Assembly: GCA_025060455.1 (NCBI GenBank) | Contig: JANXBY010000019.1 | Span: 1-64,000, forward strand | Origin: Armatimonadota bacterium | Lineage (GTDB): Bacteria > Sysuimicrobiota > Sysuimicrobiia > Sysuimicrobiales > Sysuimicrobiaceae | Direction: 5' to 3' | Length of the DNA: 64,000 nt | Part shown: positions 25,743-34,234 of the stretch, in pieces | How positions within the stretch are numbered: the first letter of the stretch is position 1 | Layout: every line of letters begins with the position of its first letter | Program-made: the position numbers and the translations under genes | The notes under the pieces: model-generated | Seen by the model: only the letters and a program-made list of their open reading frames with translations | Databases searched by the model: none | What the model was told of the DNA's origin: nothing

Positions 25743-28387
25743 GCGGGCGCTCCCCCCGCGGCCGCCACCTCGGACGACACCGTCCCCAGGTGCTCCAGGT
25801 CGTTCCAGTTGCGACCCACCCGCAGCTCTACCTGAATGGGCACCGAAAGCGGAAGGGCGTGGGCCATCACCTCCGCAGCCCGGCGGCCCAGAGCTTCCGC
25901 CTGGTCGGGGTCCAGCTCGAAGACCAGCTCGTCGTGCACCTGCAGGATCATGAGGGCACCCGGGAACTGTGGCAGGACCTCCCGGTGGATGCGGATCATG
26001 GCCAGCTTGATCAGGTCCGCCTGGCTGCCCTGGATGGGGGTGTTGATGGCCACCCGCTCCGCCGATTCCCGTACCACGCGGTTGCGGCTGTGCAGGTCGG
26101 TCAGGTAGCGGCGCCGTCCCAGCAGCGTGGAAACGTACCCCGTGCGGCGGGCCTGCTCGATGGTGCGGCGCACGTATTCCCGCACCCCGGGGTAGCGGGC
26201 GAAGTAGCGCTGGATGTACGCGTCCGCCTCTGCGGGGGTGGTGCCGATCTGCTGGCTCAGCCCGAACCCGCTGATGCCGTAGGCGATGCCGAAGTTGATG
26301 GCCTTGGCCCGGCGGCGCTGTTCCGGGGTCAGCCGGTCCCGCGGCAGGCCGAACACCTCCGCAGCCACCTCCGCGTGGATGTCCCGCCCCGCCCGAAACA
26401 CCTCCTGCAGGGCCGGATCCCCGCTGATGTGGGCCAGCAACCGCAGCTCGATCTGGTTGTAGTCCGCGCTGAGCAGCACCCGCCCGGGCGGGGCGATGAA
26501 CGCCCGGCGGATCCTCCTTCCCTCCTCGGTGCGGATGGGGATGTTCTGGAGATTCGGGTCCTGGGAGCTCAGGCGGCCGGTGGCGGCCACCGTTTGGTTG
26601 AAGGTGGTGTGCACCCGGCCGGTCTGCGGGTGCACCAGCCGGGGGAGGACCTCCACGTACGTGGACAGCAGCTTGGCGAGCTCCCGGTGCTGGAGGATCT
26701 TGGCCACCACCGGGTGGTGGGCAGCCAGGGTCTCCAGCACGTCCGCGTCCGTGGAGTAGCCTGTCTTGGTCTTCTTCAGAGGCGGTAGCCCCAGCTTCTC
26801 GAACAGCACGAACCCCAGCTGTTTGGGCGAGCTCAGGTTGAACTCCACCCCCACCGTGGCGTAGATCTCCTCCGCCAGGGCCTCCAGCCGCGCCCGCAGC
26901 TCGCCGGCCAGCTGCTCCAGGTACGGCACGTCCACCGCCACCCCCGCCATCTCCATGTCCGCCAGCACCGGGACGAGAGGCATCTCGATCTCGTGGTAGA
27001 CCCGCTCCACCTCCCGCTCGCGCAGGGCCGTGCGGAGCCGCGGGGCGACCCGCTGGAGGGCGTCGGCCTCCTCGCACCGGCGCTCCCACGCCTCGCGCGC
27101 GTCCAACAGGTCTTCCGCCTCCTCGCCCAGGCGCCAGCCGATCTGCTCCCACGCCACCGTCTGCAGGTCGTGGCTGCGCCGGCCGGGGTTCAACAGGTAG
27201 GAGGCGATGCCCACGTCGAACTCGAACCCCCGGGGATTCAGCCCTGCGCGCCGCAGCCGCACGAGGTTTGCCTTTGCGTCCTGGCTGATCTTCCGCACCG
27301 CCTCCGACTCCAACAGGGAAGCCAGGGCCGCAGGCATGTGGGAACCCACGGGGACGTACACCGCGCGGCCTGGCCGGTCCGACAGCGCCACCCCCCGGAT
27401 GCGGCCGTCCATGGGCTTGCCCTCGGCGTCAAGGCTCACCGCCACTTCCACGGACCGGTAGCCCGCCACCGCCGCGGCGTCTGCGCGCTGGTAGTGCCCC
27501 CGCTCGTGGACTGCGCCCACCCCCAGCCGCTCCAGGAGGCTCTTGAACTCCAGGTCCTGGAACAGCCGCACCACCCGGTCCCGGTCGTACGGCCGGACCC
27601 GCAACGCGTCCCAGTGCACCTGCACCGGCACGTCCCGGACCACCGTGGCCAGGCGCTTGTTCTGCAGCACCACCTCCGCGAACTCCCGCAGGCGGGACTG
27701 CAGCTTGGGCGGGGCTTCCTCTACCCGCTCCAGGAGGGACTCCACCGTCCCGAACTGCCGTACCAGCTCCGCGGCGGTCTTGTCCCCCACGCCGGGGATA
27801 CCCGGCAGGTTGTCCGTGGGATCTCCCCGCAGGGCTTTGAAGTCCGGCAGCTGCTCCGGCTCGATCCCGAACCGGCGCCGCACCGCCTCCCGGTCGTACG
27901 CGGTCGTCTCCGTGATGCCGCGGCTGGTGACCACCACCGTGGTGCGGTCGCTGGCGATCTGCAACAGGTCCAGGTCGCCGGTCACCACCACCACGGAGAA
28001 GCCGTCCTGCTCCGCGCGGGATGCCAGGGTGGCGATGACGTCGTCCGCCTCGTAGCCCTCCACCTCGAAGGCGGGGATCCGGAAGGCCTCCACCACCTCC
28101 CGCACCCACCGCATCTGGGGCCGCAGGTCGTCGGGCATGGTGGGCCGTGTGGCCTTGTAGGCGGCAAAATCCTCGTGCCGGAACGTGGGAGCCGGGCGGT
28201 CGAACGCCACCCCCAGGTGGGTGGGGTCCTCCTCCTCCCGGACCTTCAGCAGCATGTTGGTGAACCCGTAGACCGCGTTGGTGGGTCGGCCGTCGCTGGT
28301 GCTGAAGTACGGGAGGGCGTAGAACGCCCGGTACACGAGCCCGTTGCCGTCCAGGAGGACCAGCTTGCGCCGTTCGACCGCTCCCAC
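25739..28387 (-). CDS. polA: DNA polymerase I
   Basis: An 882-residue family A polymerase. The N-terminal 5' nuclease (about 1-290) has LLDGNGLVYRAFYALP, GYEADDVIAT, GDLDLLQIAS and the GIPGVGDKTA hairpin. The central 3'-5' exonuclease-like domain lacks the usual DTET, NxKYD and YxxxD residues, so proofreading is probably lost. The polymerase domain has motif A LLSADYNQIELRLLAHISGD, motif B RRAKAINFGIAYGISGFG and motif C LQVHDELVFE. It starts at GTG 28387; TACAAT ends 7 nt before it, suggesting a leaderless message. It fills repair gaps and removes RNA primers. Confidence 0.96.
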   Translation of the reverse strand: MGAVERRKLVLLDGNGLVYRAFYALPYFSTSDGRPTNAVYGFTNMLLKVREEEDPTHLGVAFDRPAPTFRHEDFAAYKATRPTMPDDLRPQMRWVREVVEAFRIPAFEVEGYEADDVIATLASRAEQDGFSVVVVTGDLDLLQIASDRTTVVVTSRGITETTAYDREAVRRRFGIEPEQLPDFKALRGDPTDNLPGIPGVGDKTAAELVRQFGTVESLLERVEEAPPKLQSRLREFAEVVLQNKRLATVVRDVPVQVHWDALRVRPYDRDRVVRLFQDLEFKSLLERLGVGAVHERGHYQRADAAAVAGYRSVEVAVSLDAEGKPMDGRIRGVALSDRPGRAVYVPVGSHMPAALASLLESEAVRKISQDAKANLVRLRRAGLNPRGFEFDVGIASYLLNPGRRSHDLQTVAWEQIGWRLGEEAEDLLDAREAWERRCEEADALQRVAPRLRTALREREVERVYHEIEMPLVPVLADMEMAGVAVDVPYLEQLAGELRARLEALAEEIYATVGVEFNLSSPKQLGFVLFEKLGLPPLKKTKTGYSTDADVLETLAAHHPVVAKILQHRELAKLLSTYVEVLPRLVHPQTGRVHTTFNQTVAATGRLSSQDPNLQNIPIRTEEGRRIRRAFIAPPGRVLLSADYNQIELRLLAHISGDPALQEVFRAGRDIHAEVAAEVFGLPRDRLTPEQRRRAKAINFGIAYGISGFGLSQQIGTTPAEADAYIQRYFARYPGVREYVRRTIEQARRTGYVSTLLGRRRYLTDLHSRNRVVRESAERVAINTPIQGSQADLIKLAMIRIHREVLPQFPGALMILQVHDELVFELDPDQAEALGRRAAEVMAHALPLSVPIQVELRVGRNWNDLEHLGTVSSEVAAAGGAPA

Positions 28388-28394
28388 GCCCCTG

Positions 28395-28400
28395 ATTGTA
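28395..28400 (-). promoter_or_regulatory. -10 element of polA, possibly leaderless
   Basis: TACAAT on the minus strand ends 7 nt before GTG 28387, so transcription would begin at or next to the start codon. No -35 match is obvious at 17 bp (GGGCCG). Confidence 0.45.
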
Positions 28401-28451
28401 CCCTCCGCCCGCCCCGGCGGCCCGCAGGCCCCGACCGTCCCGCGTCTGCGC

Positions 28452-28829
28452 TCACGCCTCCTGGCCGGCCGCCTCCGCGAAGAAGCCTTCCCCCAGCAGG
28501 ACCACGCCTTCCGTGGCTACCGCCCGCGCCAGGGGGTTCCCCCGGCGCCACGCACGGCGGAACTCCCCGGGGGTGAACCCCACCGGCTGCACCCTCCCGG
28601 GCGCGTCCGCCAAGAGCAGCGCCGCCCGCTCGGGGGCCCGCTCCGGAAGCTCCTCCGCCACCACGACCACGTCCACGTCGCTCCACACGTTGAAGTCTCC
28701 CCGGGCCACCGAACCCACCACCGCCGCGGCCACCACGCTCAGACGCGCCTTCAGCCGTCCCACGTAGGAGCGGGCGAGAGCGAGAAGCTCTTCGCGGTCC
28801 TGATGGCGTCGGACCACCACGTCAGCCAT
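28452..28829 (-). CDS. MNT-type nucleotidyltransferase (probable antitoxin of a HEPN/MNT pair)
   Basis: A 125-residue minimal nucleotidyltransferase. The signature GSVARGDFNVWSDVDVVVV gives GS-x10-DxD, the metal and NTP site of the Pol-beta superfamily. The C-terminal half is helical without further motifs. ATG 28829 overlaps the stop of the HEPN gene by 8 bp, so the two are translated together. In characterised MntA/HepT systems such an enzyme AMPylates and silences the HEPN RNase; that role is inferred here from pairing only. The pair lies between dnaE and polA. Confidence 0.85.
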   Translation of the reverse strand: MADVVVRRHQDREELLALARSYVGRLKARLSVVAAAVVGSVARGDFNVWSDVDVVVVAEELPERAPERAALLLADAPGRVQPVGFTPGEFRRAWRRGNPLARAVATEGVVLLGEGFFAEAAGQEA

Positions 28830-29241
28830 CCAGAGACCCCCACACCCGGTCCACGTAGTTCAGAAGTCGCTGCGCGTCGGCCACGGCTTCCTGCGCGTCC
28901 TCTGGACCGTAGTGGGCGCCTGGGGAACCGGCGGCGTGGGCGTCTGGGTATCGGGAGGCGATGTAGTGCCGCCCCAGGCGCCGCAGGGCTGCCCAGACCT
29001 CGTCGGGCACGTCGAGGCCCGCGGCCTGTGCCATCTCGCCGAGACGGACCAGATCGTGACCCCACGGGCCGCGGCCGAGGCCATGGAGGAGCGCCTTGAG
29101 CCCGAGTTGGCCTGCCTGTTCAGCGGCGAAGCAGGCCCAGTTGTGCAGCCCAGACTCGGCCTGCAGACGCGCCGCCCGCAGGGCGCGGTCTGCCTCCTGC
29201 CGCCAGCGCTGGAACTCCTCACGGTCCAACGGTGCAGTCAT
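28822..29241 (-). CDS. HEPN-domain protein (probable toxin partner)
   Basis: A 139-residue all-helical protein. Family marks are the N-terminal WRQEADRALRAA, SGLHNWACFAAEQAGQLGLK (helix with Cys and AAEQA common in HEPN proteins), and YIASRYPDA with its conserved RYPD. An R-x4-H is present in RRLGRH, but the HxY that completes the HepT RNase motif is not. It therefore belongs to the RYPD-type HEPN group rather than classic HepT. AGGAGCTGAGGG precedes ATG 29241. It overlaps the downstream nucleotidyltransferase gene by 8 bp. Toxin activity is possible, not shown. Confidence 0.82.
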   Translation of the reverse strand: MTAPLDREEFQRWRQEADRALRAARLQAESGLHNWACFAAEQAGQLGLKALLHGLGRGPWGHDLVRLGEMAQAAGLDVPDEVWAALRRLGRHYIASRYPDAHAAGSPGAHYGPEDAQEAVADAQRLLNYVDRVWGSLDG

Positions 29242-29282
29242 CCCTCAGCTCCTGCCGCCGCTCCGCCCGCTTCTACTACCCG

Positions 29283-32200
29283 CTACTCCTCCCACACCGC
29301 CCCTTCGCCCAGGAGCACCTCCAGCTCCCGGACGAACCCTGGGTCTGCGGGCACGCCCCTGCGCAGCCGGTGCACCGACTCTCCCTGCAGGGTCACCACG
29401 TGCGCGTAGGCTTCCCGAGGGCCTGACCGGCCCTGCAGGAAGTCCGCCAGCTGGAACAGCTCTTCAGAGGTGGCCACGCGCACGTGCAGGGGCCTTGGGC
29501 CGTTGTGGGCCTGTCCGTTCCTCCCGCCCCGCAGGCCTTCCACGGGCAGCACCTCGTCGGCCACCACGCGGGGCCGGGCCTCTGCCGCCTCCACCCGCCC
29601 GCGCACCACCACCACCGCGTCCACGTGCAGGGCCTCGGAGTACCGCTCGTACGCCTTCGGCCAGACCACCACCTCCACCGCGCCCGACAGGTCCTCCAGC
29701 TGCGCCACCGCGAACCGGCTGCCGTCCTTCTTGGACGTCATGGGGCGCACCTGGGTCAGCACCCCGCCCACGGACACGGAGGATCGGTCCTCCAGCTCCC
29801 GCAGGTCCGCGACCCGGTGCCGCACATGGTCCCGCAGCACCGCCTCCCACGCCCTCACGGGGTGGTCGCTCACGTACAGCCCCAACATCTCCCTCTCCAT
29901 GCGCAGCAGCTCCCGACGGTCCAGGGGCGGCACCCGGGGCAGTTCGGGAGGGGGTTCCAGCTGGTCTGCGTCCCCGAACAGCCCCGTCTGCGCAGAGCTC
30001 TGCTGGCGCTGCCGCCGCGCTCCGTATTCCAGGGCCTCGTCCAGGGCGGCGAGCAGGGCCGCCCGGTCTCCCAGGGAGTCGAGCGCCCCTGCCTTGATGA
30101 GGCTTTCCACCACCTTGCGGGTGACCACCCGCCCGTCTACCCGGGCGCAGAAGTCAAACAGCGACCGGAACGGACCCCCTTCCTGCCGGGCCCGGACGAT
30201 TTCCTGGGTGGCCGCCTCCCCCACGTTCTTGATGGTGCCCAGGCCGAACCGGATGGTGCGGTCGTCCACCACGGTGAACTCCGGCTCGGACTCGTTCACG
30301 TCCGGCGGCAGGACCGAAATCCCCATGCGGCGGCACTCCTCTACCTCCAGGGCCACCCGCTCCAGGTTGCCGCTGTCGGCGCACAGCAGGGCGGTCATGT
30401 ACTCCGCGGGGTAGTTGGCTTTCATGTAGGCGGTGTAGTAGGCCACGAGCCCGTAGCACGCCGCGTGGGCCCGGTTGAACCCGTAGCGGGCGAACGGCTC
30501 GAACTGCTCGAAGACCCGATCCACTACCTCCTTGGGGATGCCCCGCTCCAGGGCTCCCCGCTCGAACTTCTCCCGCTGCGCCAGCAGCTTGTCCTTGACC
30601 TTCTTGCGGATGGCGTAGCACAGGACGTCCGCCTCCGCCAGGGTGTAGCCCGCCATGGCCTGGGCTGTGGTCATGATGTCCTCCTGGTACACCATGACGC
30701 CGTAGGTCTCCCGCAGCACCGGTTCCAGGACCGGGTGCAGGTAGGTGACCGGCTCCAGGCCGTGCTTGCGGCGGATGTACGCGGGGATGTTGGCCATGGG
30801 GCCGGGCCGGTACAGGGCCACCATGGCCATGATGTCGTGGATGCTGGTGGGCCGCAGCTCCTGGAGGTAGCGGCGCATGCCCGCAGACTCCAGCTGGAAC
30901 ACGCCCACGGTCTCGCCCCGGCCCAGCAGGGCGTAGGTGTTGGGGTCGTCCAGGGGCAGGCGGCGCAGGTCCACCCGCACGCCCCTCCGCCGCTCCACCA
31001 GCTCCATGGCCCGATGCAGGATGGTGAGGTTGGTGAGCCCCAGGAAGTCGAACTTGACCAGCCCGATGGCGGCCACGCTGTCCATGTCGTACTGGGTCAT
31101 CACGGTGTTGTCCTTGCCGCGGGTGAGGGGAACCAGGTCGGTGAGGGGGTCACGCGAGATGACGACCCCTGCCGCGTGGGTGCTGGCGTTGCGGGCCACC
31201 CCCTCCAGCCGGCGGGCCAGCTCCACCAGCCGCCGCACCCGCTCGTCGTCCTCCACCTGCCGCCGCAGCTCGGGGTCGGCCTCCAGCGCCTGGTCCAGGG
31301 TGGCGGTGGGCGGGATGCGCTTGGCGATCCGGTCCACCTCCCCGTAGCTCATCCCCAGCACGCGCCCCACGTCCCGCACCGCCTGCCGGGCCTTCATGGT
31401 GCCGAAGGTGATGATCTGAGCCACCCGGTCGTGGCCGTACTTCTCCATCACGTACCGGATCACTTCGTCCCGGCGGCTGTCCATGAAGTCCACGTCGATG
31501 TCCGGAAGGGTGTACCGCTCCAGGTTCAGGAACCGGTCGAAGGGCAGGCGGTAGGCGATGGGATCCACATCCGTGACCCCGCAGGCGTAGAGGACCAGGG
31601 ACCCCGCCGCGGATCCCCGCACGGTGGTGAGGATCCCCCGGGAGCGGGCGAAGTTCACGAAGTCCTGCACGATGAGGAAGTACGGCGCATATCCCATGCG
31701 CTCGATGACTTGCAGCTCGTAGTCCAGCCGCTGCTGCAGCTCCGGGGTGATCTCGCCGTACAGGCGCTCCAGCCCCTGCTCACACAGCCACCGCAGGTAT
31801 GACTGCGGCGTGAAGCCCTCCGGCACCGGGAAGTCCGGGAGCCTCGGACGGTCCAGCTCCAGGTACAGCTCGCACCGCCGGGCGATCTCCACGGTGTTGC
31901 GCACCGCCTCCGGCAGCTCCCCGAACAGGGCTTTCATCTCTCCGGGGCTCTTGAGGTAAAAGTGCGGGACATCCCCCATCCGGGGGCGGTCGGGGTCGTG
32001 CACCGTCTTGTTCATCTGCACGCACATGAGGACGTCCTGGGCGGGGGCGTCCTCCGGCAGGACGTAGTGCACGTCGTTGGTGGCCACCAGGGGCAGCTTC
32101 AGGTCGCGGGCGATGCGCACCAGCTCCGGGATCAGGCGGCGCTGCTCGGGCAGGCCCTGGTGCTGGATCTCGATGAAGAACTGGCCGGGCTCGAACAGGT

Positions 32201-32690
32201 CCCGGAACTGGGCGGCGGCCTCCCACGCGCCCTGGAGGTCTCCGCTCAGGATGCGCTGGCAGACCTCGCTCTGCAGGCAGCCGGAAAGCCCCACCAGCCC
32301 CTTGCTGTGGCGGCTCAACAGCTCCTTGTCGATGCGGGGGCGGTAGTAGAAGCCGTCCAGGTGGGCCTTGGTGGCCAGCCGGATCAGGTTGCGGTAGCCC
32401 TCCTCGTTGCGGGCCAGGAGGGTGAGGTGGTAGCTGGAGGCGTCCAGCTTCGGGTCCCGGTCCGTGTGGCGCCGAGGGGCCTGGTAGGCTTCCATCCCGA
32501 GGATGGGGCGCACCCCTGCTACCTGCGCCTCCCGGTAGAACTCCACCGCCCCGTACAGCGCCCCGTGGTCGGTGATGGCCAGGGCTTCCATGCCGAGCTC
32601 GCGGGCGCGCTGCAGGAGGGGCCGGATCCGGCTGCACCCGTCCAGCAGGGAGTACTCGGTGTGCACGTGCAGGTGGACGAACTCCGACAT
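29283..32690 (-). CDS. dnaE: DNA polymerase III alpha subunit
   Basis: The replicative polymerase, 1135 residues, of DnaE1 type. It has an N-terminal PHP domain (FVHLHVHTEYSLLDG, then ITDHGALYG), the polymerase core with PDIDVDFMDSRRDEV (catalytic Asp residues), YACGVTDVDPI, an HhH region and a C-terminal OB fold (SVSVGGVLTQVRPMTSKKDG) followed by a short tail. ATG 32690 is taken as start; an in-frame TTG at 32702 would add four residues. A promoter with TACAAT and GTGACG lies upstream. It is the first gene of the long minus-strand repair block. Confidence 0.97.
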   Translation of the reverse strand: MSEFVHLHVHTEYSLLDGCSRIRPLLQRARELGMEALAITDHGALYGAVEFYREAQVAGVRPILGMEAYQAPRRHTDRDPKLDASSYHLTLLARNEEGYRNLIRLATKAHLDGFYYRPRIDKELLSRHSKGLVGLSGCLQSEVCQRILSGDLQGAWEAAAQFRDLFEPGQFFIEIQHQGLPEQRRLIPELVRIARDLKLPLVATNDVHYVLPEDAPAQDVLMCVQMNKTVHDPDRPRMGDVPHFYLKSPGEMKALFGELPEAVRNTVEIARRCELYLELDRPRLPDFPVPEGFTPQSYLRWLCEQGLERLYGEITPELQQRLDYELQVIERMGYAPYFLIVQDFVNFARSRGILTTVRGSAAGSLVLYACGVTDVDPIAYRLPFDRFLNLERYTLPDIDVDFMDSRRDEVIRYVMEKYGHDRVAQIITFGTMKARQAVRDVGRVLGMSYGEVDRIAKRIPPTATLDQALEADPELRRQVEDDERVRRLVELARRLEGVARNASTHAAGVVISRDPLTDLVPLTRGKDNTVMTQYDMDSVAAIGLVKFDFLGLTNLTILHRAMELVERRRGVRVDLRRLPLDDPNTYALLGRGETVGVFQLESAGMRRYLQELRPTSIHDIMAMVALYRPGPMANIPAYIRRKHGLEPVTYLHPVLEPVLRETYGVMVYQEDIMTTAQAMAGYTLAEADVLCYAIRKKVKDKLLAQREKFERGALERGIPKEVVDRVFEQFEPFARYGFNRAHAACYGLVAYYTAYMKANYPAEYMTALLCADSGNLERVALEVEECRRMGISVLPPDVNESEPEFTVVDDRTIRFGLGTIKNVGEAATQEIVRARQEGGPFRSLFDFCARVDGRVVTRKVVESLIKAGALDSLGDRAALLAALDEALEYGARRQRQQSSAQTGLFGDADQLEPPPELPRVPPLDRRELLRMEREMLGLYVSDHPVRAWEAVLRDHVRHRVADLRELEDRSSVSVGGVLTQVRPMTSKKDGSRFAVAQLEDLSGAVEVVVWPKAYERYSEALHVDAVVVVRGRVEAAEARPRVVADEVLPVEGLRGGRNGQAHNGPRPLHVRVATSEELFQLADFLQGRSGPREAYAHVVTLQGESVHRLRRGVPADPGFVRELEVLLGEGAVWEE

Positions 32691-32721
32691 CTTGAGCCCC
32701 AAGAGAGAAGAGCTACCACAT

Positions 32722-32749
32722 ATTGTAGGAGCTTCCGCCTGCCCGTCAC
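32722..32749 (-). promoter_or_regulatory. Promoter of dnaE
   Basis: Minus-strand GTGACG (32749 to 32744, four of six -35 bases) and TACAAT (32727 to 32722) are 16 bp apart. The start would be near 32715, leaving a leader of about 25 nt. Confidence 0.55.
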
Positions 32750-32828
32750 CTCCGGCCAGGACCCGTGGAGGGCTCCGGGCGCCGCGGGAGCCCTCCCTCC
32801 CGCCTCCGGACGCTCCCGCTCCGCCGTT

Positions 32829-34205
32829 TCAGCCCGTCTGGAGCTCGGGCCGGCGGCAGGCTTCCCGCAGGCAGTCCCCGAGCACCGACACGGACCGGCT
32901 CAGCTCCTCCTCCCGCAGGACGAGGGGTGGGAGGAGCCGGATCACGTTTCGGAACACCCCTGCCCGCAGGGCCAGCGCACCCCGCTCCGCGGCCCGGCGG
33001 AGCACAAACCCCACGTGGTCCGGCGCGGGCGTCTTGCGGTCGCGGTCGGTCACCAGCTCCACGCCCACCATGGCCCCCAGCCCCCGCACCTCGCCCACCA
33101 ACGGGCACTCCAGCTGCAACGCGCCCAGGCCCTCGTGCAGGGCCTGTCCGATGGTGCGGGCACGCTCCAACAGCCCTTCCTCCTCCAGCACCTCGAACAC
33201 CGCCAGGGCCGCGGCGCAGCTGAGCGGGTTGCCTACGTACGTGCCCCCGATGCCCGCCTCGCGGACCGAGTCCACCACCTCTGCGCGCCCCACCACCGCG
33301 GAGAGCGGAAGCCCCGCGGCCAGGGACTTGCCCACCACCATCAAGTCCGGTTCCACCCCCACGTGCTCGCTGGCCCACATGCGTCCCGTGCGCCCCATGC
33401 CTGTCTGCACTTCGTCCACCACCAGGAGGATCTCGTGGCGGCGGCAGATCTCGCGAAGCCTGGGCAGGAAGGAGGCGGGAGGAACCACCACCCCACCTTC
33501 CCCCAGGACCGGCTCCACCACCACCGCGGCCACCCGCTCCGGCTCCACGTGCAGGGTGAACAGGTCCTCCAGCCGTCGCAGGCAGAACTCCACCGTCTGT
33601 TCCTCGGTGGGAAACGGGCTGCGGTACGGGTAAGGGTAGGGAACCCGATACACCTCCGGGGCGAACGGGCCGAAGCCTGCCTTGTACGGCACCACGCGGC
33701 TGGTCAGCGACAGGGCCATGTACGTGCGGCCGTGGAAAGCGCCTTCGAAGGCCACCACCGCGCTCCGGCCGGTGTACGTCCGGGCGATCTTCACCGCGTT
33801 CTCCACCGCCTCCGCGCCCGAGTTGAACAGGGCGGCCTTCTTCCGCCACCGCCCCGGGGTGGAGGCGCACAGCCGCTCGCACACCGCCACGTAGCCCTCG
33901 TAGGGGAACACCACGTAGTCCGTGTGAAAGAACCGCGCCGCTTGGTCCTGCACCGCCCGGACCACCTTGGGGTGCGCGTGGCCCACTGCCAGGCAGCCCA
34001 CGCCTCCTGCAAGGTCCACGTACGGGCGGCCGTCTACGTCGAACAGCAGCGCCCCTGCTCCCCGCGCCGCGAAGGCCGGCCACTGCGGGGCCAGCGCGCG
34101 CGCCACGCTGGCCTGCGCCCGTGCCCACAAGACAGCACTAGCCCCGCCGCCCGGCTGCACCGTCCACCCCCGGGCCACCGCCCGGGGCGGCCCGCCCGGT
34201 CCCAC
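32829..34205 (-). CDS. Class III aminotransferase, GABA transaminase-like
   Basis: A PLP enzyme of up to 458 residues. It shows FDVDGRPYVDLAGGVGCLAVGHAHP, NSGAEAVENAVKIARTYTGR, FEGAFHGRTYMALSLT, VVDEVQTGMGRTG and the PLP-lysine segment VVGKSLAAGLPLSAVVGRAE, followed by GGTYVGNPLSCAAALAV. The NSGAEAVENA and GRTG-W pattern is typical of 4-aminobutyrate or 5-aminovalerate transaminases; ornithine-type activity cannot be excluded. The first 25 residues are Gly/Pro-rich and the start is uncertain. It lies 30 bp downstream of gatB in the same direction. A GABA or ornithine role would fit the nearby arginase and RpoN genes. Confidence 0.88.
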   Translation of the reverse strand: MGPGGPPRAVARGWTVQPGGGASAVLWARAQASVARALAPQWPAFAARGAGALLFDVDGRPYVDLAGGVGCLAVGHAHPKVVRAVQDQAARFFHTDYVVFPYEGYVAVCERLCASTPGRWRKKAALFNSGAEAVENAVKIARTYTGRSAVVAFEGAFHGRTYMALSLTSRVVPYKAGFGPFAPEVYRVPYPYPYRSPFPTEEQTVEFCLRRLEDLFTLHVEPERVAAVVVEPVLGEGGVVVPPASFLPRLREICRRHEILLVVDEVQTGMGRTGRMWASEHVGVEPDLMVVGKSLAAGLPLSAVVGRAEVVDSVREAGIGGTYVGNPLSCAAALAVFEVLEEEGLLERARTIGQALHEGLGALQLECPLVGEVRGLGAMVGVELVTDRDRKTPAPDHVGFVLRRAAERGALALRAGVFRNVIRLLPPLVLREEELSRSVSVLGDCLREACRRPELQTG

Positions 34206-34234
34206 AGCAGGGTCTGCCCTTCACAAACACGCCC

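Noticed and set aside
24804-27152. A 782-codon minus-strand frame ending with the MOSC domain
   Set aside because: Its first 470 codons are a shadow of polA in another frame; the real gene starts at ATG 25742, overlapping the polA stop.
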